A stretch of DNA of 64,000 nt from an uncultured beta proteobacterium (GTDB lineage: Bacteria; Pseudomonadota; Gammaproteobacteria; Burkholderiales; Burkholderiaceae): assembly GCA_903867305.1 (NCBI GenBank), contig CAIPQU010000068.1, positions 46,478 to 110,477 of the forward strand. The letters run 5' to 3'. Positions 59,339 to 64,000 of this stretch are shown in pieces. Positions within the stretch are counted from its first letter, which is position 1; each line of letters opens with the position of its first letter. The notes below the pieces were generated by a model. That model was not told the origin of the DNA. It was given only the letters and a program-made list of their open reading frames with translations, and searched no databases. A program made the translations under genes and the position numbers.

Positions 59339-60697
59339 TTATTCAGTGACGAGTTCATCTTGTATAACCAGTTGACCTTTTAGTGAATGAGCTAGAGCAT
59401 CAGTAAAAAGAACGGGTAGCATTTTTCCAATGAGCCGTTGCGCGGTATTTGTTTTTGGTAAATCGATATTTACCACGCGATTATTTTCTGTTCTACCTTG
59501 TAAACGTAAACCATCCCTAGCCATACCTTCAATCATAACTCGTTCTGTTTGACCCACCATGCTTTTACTAATAGCTAAAATATTTTCATCGATCAGTGCG
59601 GTCAGGGTTTGTAAGCGCTTGACTTTAACCTCTCGAGGAGTTGTGTCGGGAAGATTCGCTGCAGGTGTGCCTGGACGAGCACTAAAGATAAAGCAATAGC
59701 TATTGTCAAATTTAATTTCTTTCACTAATGCGAGCAATTCCTGAAAGTCTTCATCCGTTTCACCAGGGAAGCCAACAATAAAATCACTCGATACAGGGAT
59801 ATTTGGTTTAACCTTACGCATTTTACGAATAATACTTTTGTATTCTAAAACGGTATAACCACGTTTCATCGCCATTAAAATTCGGTCTGAGCCATGTTGG
59901 ACAGGGAGATGAAGATGATTTACAAGCTTTGGTAGTCTGGCATGCGCATCAATCAGTCGTTGTGTAAATTCCTTGGGATGGCTAGTGGTATAGCGGATAC
60001 GTTCAATGCCTGGAATTTCTGAAATATATTCTAGTAATAAAGCAAAATCAGCTAGATCATCTGAAGCATCGATTTTTCCAAGATATGCATTCACATTTTG
60101 GCCCAGAAGAGTAATTTCGCACACACCTTGTTGGGCAAGACTAGAGACTTCTACCAAAACATCTGCAAGAGGTCGAGAGACTTCTTCGCCACGGGTATAC
60201 GGCACAACACAATAGGTACAGTACTTAGAGCAGCCTTCCATAATCGAAACAAATGCTGCACCACCCTCTTTTCTTGCCGGAGGCAAATGGTCAAATTTTT
60301 CGATTTCCGGAAAGCTAATATCCACTTGAGAACGACCAGAGCGGTTACGTTCAGCGATCATCGTCGGTAGACGATGCAGCGTTTGAGGCCCAAAAACGAG
60401 GTCAACATAAGGGGCACGACTAACGATTTGCTGACCTTCTTGACTAGCGACACATCCACCAACACCGATTAAAAGTCCTGGTTTTTCAGCTTTTAGATCC
60501 CGCAATCTTCCTAAATCTGAAAACACTTTATCTTGGGCTTTTTCGCGAATTGAACAAGTATTTAGAAGAATTAAATCAGCTTCTTCTAAGATCTTTGTTT
60601 CGGAATAATTGTTTTCGACGCTGAGGATATCGGCCATCTTCTCCGAGTCGTACTCGTTCATCTGACAGCCAAAGGTTTTAATAAATACTTTTTTCAT
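59339..60697 (-). CDS. miaB: MiaB, tRNA methylthiotransferase
   Basis: MiaB adds the 2-methylthio group to i6A37 in tRNA. It is a radical SAM enzyme with two Fe-S clusters. The 452-residue protein has the N-terminal cluster cysteines in [14 protein letters not shown] near residue 10, NTCSIREKA near 47 and GGCVASQ near 81. The radical SAM motif [15 protein letters not shown] lies near 155, and a TRAM domain covers the last 65 residues. I start at the ATG at 60697, because the twelve codons back to a TTG at 60733 have no match to the family. It is co-directional with ybeY, corC and lnt. Confidence 0.95.
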   Translation of the reverse strand: MKKVFIKTFGCQMNEYDSEKMADILSVENNYSETKILEEADLILLNTCSIREKAQDKVFSDLGRLRDLKAEKPGLLIGVGGCVASQEGQQIVSRAPYVDLVFGPQTLHRLPTMIAERNRSGRSQVDISFPEIEKFDHLPPARKEGGAAFVSIMEGCSKYCTYCVVPYTRGEEVSRPLADVLVEVSSLAQQGVCEITLLGQNVNAYLGKIDASDDLADFALLLEYISEIPGIERIRYTTSHPKEFTQRLIDAHARLPKLVNHLHLPVQHGSDRILMAMKRGYTVLEYKSIIRKMRKVKPNIPVSSDFIVGFPGETDEDFQELLALVKEIKFDNSYCFIFSARPGTPAANLPDTTPREVKVKRLQTLTALIDENILAISKSMVGQTERVMIEGMARDGLRLQGRTENNRVVNIDLPKTNTAQRLIGKMLPVLFTDALAHSLKGQLVIQDELVTE

Positions 60698-60770
60698 GGG
60701 TAAGCCGTTCTCAGTAGTTAAGACTGGGGGCAAATGACTATTTTAGCAGGCAGTGAAGATACTGAGTTAA

Positions 60771-62033
60771 TTAGATGAAACGAAAAGCTAAAATAGCCAC
60801 AATGGTTGGAATAATCGCCGCCAACAAGAGATAAGACGGGCTCACAACGCGGTTGGTAAAGTGGTCTCGCAAAATAGATAATCCTGCTGGGTTTGGAGCG
60901 TTGGCAATCACCGTAAGTCCACCACCGGTAACTGCTCCAGCAACTAGCGCAATTCTAAACTCTTGAGAAGTTCCATCCACTAATGAGCCTAAGTATGTAA
61001 TTGCAGCATTATCGGTTAAGGCGGTTAAACCAACGGTTCCATAGAATGCGATAGTTGGCGTCATACTTTGTAGCACCGGTTGTAACCACCATTTTTGGAG
61101 GCTACCAAGAACGACTAATCCGGCAAGGAAGAAGGCTACCAGTAAAGCTTCACGCAAAATTAACGGATTTTGATATCTTGAATAGGCATTGGTATATCCA
61201 AGAAAGAATAAAAATATCCATAAAAAGACGGCTGGATAGTGGGCAAATACCACGACCCCCGCCAAAAAAACCAAATGAAACACCACTACCGTTAAGGGCA
61301 TATCTTCTTTTTGAGGCTCGACAAACTCTTTGGGGAGTTGTTTGTGGAAAATGACTGTTATGAGAAGCGCATTTACCATCACGGCAAGAGTCGCCTTATC
61401 ACCAAAGGTAGTGAACATAAATGGAGTGGTCCACTCCCAAGCTCCCGCCACCATCAAAACAGGAGGAGCTGCAAAATTGGTTAAAGTTCCACCGATTGAG
61501 ACATTCACAAACAGAACGCCAATAATCGCATATTGTAATTTCAGCGATAGGCCTGTTTTATAAAAACGATCCTTTAGCAATATGGCGGCAATGGTCATTG
61601 CTGCTGGTTCTGTGATGAAAGATCCCAAGAGCGGAACAAAGGATAAGCTAATAAAAAAGATAGCAGTATTTTTAGGTATTGTCGTTATTTTAAAAATCCA
61701 ATGTGACAAGAAATTAATACATTGATTGGCCAATGACAAGATTGGCTTAGATGCCGCCACTACCATTACCGCAAAAACAAAGAGCGCTTCTCCATAATTT
61801 TGCTCATTCACAAAATGAACTGCTTCTTTGCTCCCTTTTAATAAAGAAAGACAAAGCACCAAAACAAGAGCCCAAAATCCAAAAACAACTTCAACTTCTG
61901 CTAAAAGATGAAATAGCCCAGCGTGCCTAGAGCCAGAATGAGAAAGCTTTTCAAAAATTGAGGTCATAAAGGTGTGCAAAATTGCAATCACAAATAAAGA
62001 TGTAGCGATGATTTCAATATGGGTAGGATTCAT
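60771..62033 (-). CDS. Putative Na+/H+ antiporter (Na_H_antiport_2 family)
   Basis: The 420-residue product has about eleven hydrophobic segments and resembles the family of putative Na+/H+ antiporters in the ion-transporter clan. Notable stretches are HLLAEVEVVFGFWALVLVL near 43, FITEPAAMTIAAILL near 138, NVSIGGTLTNFAAPPVLM near 175, LTALTDNAAITYLGSLV near 335 and VTGGGLTVIANAPNPAGL near 370. The paired TN and DN positions inside membrane segments look like ion-binding sites. Ion specificity is an inference from the family. It is 73 bases upstream of miaB on the same strand and divergent from the glycosyltransferase gene at 62144. Confidence 0.82.
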   Translation of the reverse strand: MNPTHIEIIATSLFVIAILHTFMTSIFEKLSHSGSRHAGLFHLLAEVEVVFGFWALVLVLCLSLLKGSKEAVHFVNEQNYGEALFVFAVMVVAASKPILSLANQCINFLSHWIFKITTIPKNTAIFFISLSFVPLLGSFITEPAAMTIAAILLKDRFYKTGLSLKLQYAIIGVLFVNVSIGGTLTNFAAPPVLMVAGAWEWTTPFMFTTFGDKATLAVMVNALLITVIFHKQLPKEFVEPQKEDMPLTVVVFHLVFLAGVVVFAHYPAVFLWIFLFFLGYTNAYSRYQNPLILREALLVAFFLAGLVVLGSLQKWWLQPVLQSMTPTIAFYGTVGLTALTDNAAITYLGSLVDGTSQEFRIALVAGAVTGGGLTVIANAPNPAGLSILRDHFTNRVVSPSYLLLAAIIPTIVAILAFRFI

Positions 62034-62087
62034 TTTTTCATTTCACAGGGAATGTATTTCGGTATTGGCTTTATTTGATTTTAACGT

Positions 62088-62100
62088 GTGCAAAATGCAC
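62088..62100. repeat. Small palindrome GTGCA-AAA-TGCAC
   Basis: A perfect 5-bp inverted repeat with a three-base centre lies in the 110-bp gap between the divergent antiporter and glycosyltransferase genes. It may be an operator, but short repeats of this size also arise by chance. Confidence 0.3.
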
Positions 62101-62143
62101 TATTATTTGTAATATCACTATTCTAAAAGTTTCTTATTTCATC

Positions 62144-63574
62144 ATGTCAAAAAACCTTCAGCGTTTCACCTTGTCCCTGATGGTTTTTCAATTGGTTTTT
62201 TGGACACTGATACCATATTTAGCGCACCATGCTCCCCCTTTAGACGCAACAGAAATGTATGGCTGGAGCCTGAGTTTTGAGTGGGGGTTTTATAAACACC
62301 CCCCAATGCCCACCTGGTTAGTTGCTGCGGTTCAAATGGTAGTGGGTAAAAACATGTTATCGCTATTTCTTTGCGCAAGTTTGGTCATTAGTGCGACATA
62401 CTGGAGCGTTGCTTGGTTGGCAGGACGGTTTTTATCTGAAAAAGAAGCCATTGTCGCCTTATTTTTATATGCGTTAACCATTTACTGCCACCTTTGGTCT
62501 ACAGACTTTAACCATAACCAAATGCAAATGCCCTTTTGGGCGCTAAGTCTCGTTTGCCTAACAAAGACGCTTGATACGGGAAGTTCAAAATGGGCTTGTA
62601 TTTTAGGTGTCGTAATGGGATTGAATGCCTTATCTAAATATACTGCTGCCTTTATCGTACCCTGCGCAATTTTTTTATTGGTAATTTCCCCCACCTGGCG
62701 ACAAAAACTAAATTGGCAAATGATTGCCATTGCGGCTACGAGCTTTTTCGTTGTCTTTGGCCCCCATCTCTATTGGCTTACCCAACACGACTTCATGCCC
62801 TTTCATTACGTGGGTGAGCGTTTTGATGAAATGAAAGATTCGAGTCGGTTTTTAGACCTGCTTGATTATCTTGGCAATATTGCGCTTGCTCATTTATGTT
62901 TAATCATAGCCGCACTCTATCTCTTAAGAGAAAAGGTGAAATCCAGCGTTATGTTAAAAGAGGACCAGATATTCATTTGGACACTAGGAGTAGGACCTGT
63001 TCTTTTAACAATCGGCGTTGGTGTATTTGTACCGCTTTACTATCGATGGGTGATACCGATGTTACCGATGGTTACCATCGTTGCTGCGATGCTATTAAGA
63101 GGAAGATTGGCGTATTTGTATAGTAAAAAATCGTTTTTCTTATTTATTGCGTTAGAGATCATCTTTGGTGCGGCATACTTGTACAAAGATAAGATCAATC
63201 CTCAGCAATCGGCAAGAGCTAATTATCCAGCCCCAGAAATTGCTCGGGCAGTGTATCAAGAGTGGCATCTTTTATATCCCACACAGCCACTCAAGATTGT
63301 TTCTGGTGGTGAGTGGCAGGCGGGTTTTGTGAGCTTATTCTCACCAGATAAGACCTATGTTTACACCCATGCAGACTCGGTTATTACCCCCTGGATTAAG
63401 GAGTCAGATGTGCAGGAATGTGGTATGTTAATGATGAATCCATCGCAGGATCAACTGCAGCGATTTTCGCAAGCAAAGTTACAGAAACCTTTGCAGATTT
63501 ATTCAAAGAATTCCGAAGTGCTAGAAATACAATATGCCATCAGTCCGCCCCAAGGCAACTGCCAATTAAAATAA
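62144..63574 (+). CDS. ArnT/GT39-like membrane glycosyltransferase
   Basis: A 476-residue membrane protein with about ten hydrophobic segments, of the PMT_2/ArnT-like group that transfers a sugar from a polyprenyl-phosphate donor, often to LPS. The key motif lies in the first periplasmic loop: APPLDATEMYGWSLSFEWGF near residue 30 followed by YKHPPMPTWL, with the acidic residue and the HPP that mark the family. Acceptor and sugar are unknown. I use the ATG at 62144; a longer frame from 62075 adds 23 residues without a match, running through the intergenic palindrome. No good Shine-Dalgarno is seen. Confidence 0.8.
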   Translation: MSKNLQRFTLSLMVFQLVFWTLIPYLAHHAPPLDATEMYGWSLSFEWGFYKHPPMPTWLVAAVQMVVGKNMLSLFLCASLVISATYWSVAWLAGRFLSEKEAIVALFLYALTIYCHLWSTDFNHNQMQMPFWALSLVCLTKTLDTGSSKWACILGVVMGLNALSKYTAAFIVPCAIFLLVISPTWRQKLNWQMIAIAATSFFVVFGPHLYWLTQHDFMPFHYVGERFDEMKDSSRFLDLLDYLGNIALAHLCLIIAALYLLREKVKSSVMLKEDQIFIWTLGVGPVLLTIGVGVFVPLYYRWVIPMLPMVTIVAAMLLRGRLAYLYSKKSFFLFIALEIIFGAAYLYKDKINPQQSARANYPAPEIARAVYQEWHLLYPTQPLKIVSGGEWQAGFVSLFSPDKTYVYTHADSVITPWIKESDVQECGMLMMNPSQDQLQRFSQAKLQKPLQIYSKNSEVLEIQYAISPPQGNCQLK

Positions 63575-63684
63575 TTTTTTAGAAACCTTGTTGCCACCAG
63601 AACTATGACTAACCGAGATAGCTACAAGATGAGGCTTAGCTTTATTCGCAGGTATTGTGTTGGGGTTAAATCGTTGGTTGCACC
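63575..63684. other. Flank of the IS element, nothing identified
   Basis: About 110 bases between the glycosyltransferase stop and the inferred element end. A 27-codon ATG frame (63605-63688) runs to the element edge but resembles nothing I know. No convincing terminator is seen; only a T-run at about 63577 without a GC stem. Confidence 0.4.
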
Positions 63685-63693
63685 TTGACATCC

Positions 63694-63713
63694 TCCCCGT
63701 CCTAAAGGACGGG
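63694..63713 (-). repeat. Right-end hairpin of the IS element
   Basis: A perfect 8-bp stem with a 4-base loop overlaps the tnpB stop. In relatives this hairpin is recognised by TnpA and forms the 3' end of the omega-RNA scaffold just before the guide. On either strand it could also act as a weak transcript end, although no T-run follows. Confidence 0.85.
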
Positions 63714-64000
63714 GATTCCTACCGCTAGACGTTCCTGTCCGAACGCAAGAATATTGAGAGCGCCATTGATGTCCCTGTCGTGAACAGATCCACAATGACA
63801 CTTCCAACTTCTCTTCTTCAAATCAGCTCTACCTTTCGGACTATTGTCGGAGATTTCTCCGCAACTTGAACAAATTTGGGTTGAATACGCTTCATTTACT
63901 TCCTCAAATATCACGCCAGCCTGACGACTTTTATATTCCAACGTGGTTTTGAGTGATGACCAGCCAGCGCCTAGCGTTGACTTTGCCATCTTAGTTTTTA
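63702..64000 (-). CDS. tnpB: TnpB, C-terminal part (cut by window edge)
   Basis: About the last 99 residues of TnpB, the RNA-guided nuclease of IS200/IS605 elements. The frame is open to the window end, with residues KTK ahead of the first visible methionine, so the gene is truncated by the window, not by mutation. The zinc finger has STQICSSCGEISD, then WKCHCGSVHDRDINGALNIL, where the aspartate of HDRD is the third RuvC catalytic residue. The pair C-x-x-C and C-x-C is a common variant. The stop codon lies in the right-end hairpin. Activity cannot be judged without the missing N-terminal two thirds, which carry the other catalytic residues. Confidence 0.88.
   Translation of the reverse strand, partial: KTKMAKSTLGAGWSSLKTTLEYKSRQAGVIFEEVNEAYSTQICSSCGEISDNSPKGRADLKKRSWKCHCGSVHDRDINGALNILAFGQERLAVGIPVL

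Larger units (their letters stand above)
63685..64000 (-). mobile_element. IS200/IS605-type element, right end, continues past the window
   Basis: The tnpB frame and a perfect 8-bp hairpin, CCCCGTCC with GGACGGGG (63694-63701 and 63706-63713, loop TAAA), form the typical right end. The sequence next to it on the minus strand, GATGTCAA, resembles the TCAA cleavage site of the group, which places the end near 63685. The left end and any tnpA lie outside. IS605 elements move as single strands and leave no target duplication. Confidence 0.82.

Noticed and set aside
63605..63688. 27-codon reading frame beside the IS end
   Set aside because: Too short, no ribosome binding site, no known resemblance, and its stop lies in the element end.
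1..64000. CRISPR arrays, tRNA or rRNA genes, prophage or defence genes
   Set aside because: I looked through the gaps between genes on both strands and found no regular repeats, cloverleaf sequences or recognisable defence proteins. The IS605 end is the only mobile DNA seen.

Overview
The window looks like chromosomal DNA of a small-genome, moderately AT-rich betaproteobacterium of the Burkholderiaceae, most like Polynucleobacter. This rests on gene content and order: lptB-lptA-lptC-kdsC-kdsD, ubiE-ubiJ-ubiB, rplM-rpsI, argC-erpA-anmK-tyrS, ruvCAB-purH-fis-dusB, amgK-murU divergent from lptD-surA-pdxA-rsmA, and glyQ-glyS-gmhB-plsC. It also rests on the very large FAD/Fe-S oxidoreductase with an N-terminal DUF3683-type region. 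No database comparison was possible, so the genus is an inference. Packing is tight. Most neighbours overlap by 1 to 4 bases, several divergent start codons are less than 40 bp apart, and some convergent genes overlap at their ends. No tRNA, rRNA, CRISPR array, prophage or defence island is seen.

Layout. 90-3666 (minus): lipopolysaccharide transport (LptB, LptA, LptC) and Kdo synthesis (KdsC, KdsD). 3673-5688 (plus): CPA2 cation/proton antiporter. 5672-8527 (minus): UvrA. 8564-11012 (plus): MFS transporter, SSB and a secreted GlcG/HbpS-like protein. 11039-14325 (minus): QueF, a 5'-nucleotidase and threonine dehydratase. 14359-30310 (plus): a YqaA/DedA-like membrane protein, the 1278-residue oxidoreductase, a DUF971 protein, ubiquinone genes ubiE-ubiJ-ubiB, a sodium:solute symporter, a DUF502 protein, AspS, an Atm1-like ABC exporter, glycerate kinase and dihydroorotase. 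These are followed at once by the RNase P RNA gene (rnpB). 30628-31065 (minus): an OsmC-family protein. 31083-33808 (plus): a candidate small RNA, rplM-rpsI, argC and erpA. 33811-34968 (minus): AnmK. 35075-36983 (plus): TyrS and a histidine phosphatase. 36980-46452 (minus): a ten-gene run with ruvB, ruvA, ruvC, purH, fis, dusB, a ubiH-like gene, pepP, murU and amgK. 46487-52139 (plus): lptD-surA-pdxA-rsmA. 52127-62033 (minus): plsC, gmhB, glyS, glyQ, lnt, corC, ybeY, miaB and a Na+/H+ antiporter. 62144-63574 (plus): a membrane glycosyltransferase. 63685-64000: the end of an IS200/IS605-type element with the C-terminal part of TnpB.

The recurring theme is the cell envelope: LPS transport (LptABC, LptD), Kdo and heptose precursors (KdsC, KdsD, GmhB), outer membrane protein folding (SurA), lipoprotein acylation (Lnt), phospholipid synthesis (PlsC) and peptidoglycan sugar salvage (AnmK, AmgK, MurU). 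Ubiquinone synthesis (UbiE, UbiJ, UbiB, UbiH-like), translation, and DNA repair and recombination make up most of the rest.

Most of the window is ordinary housekeeping DNA. The parts most worth a second look are non-coding. One is a promoter-plus-terminator unit before rplM that would make a roughly 100-nt RNA with an anti-Shine-Dalgarno stretch. Another is a pair of perfect palindromes before dusB-fis, one of which fits the Fis core motif. The third is the IS605-type right end, where an omega-RNA and its guide could be made.
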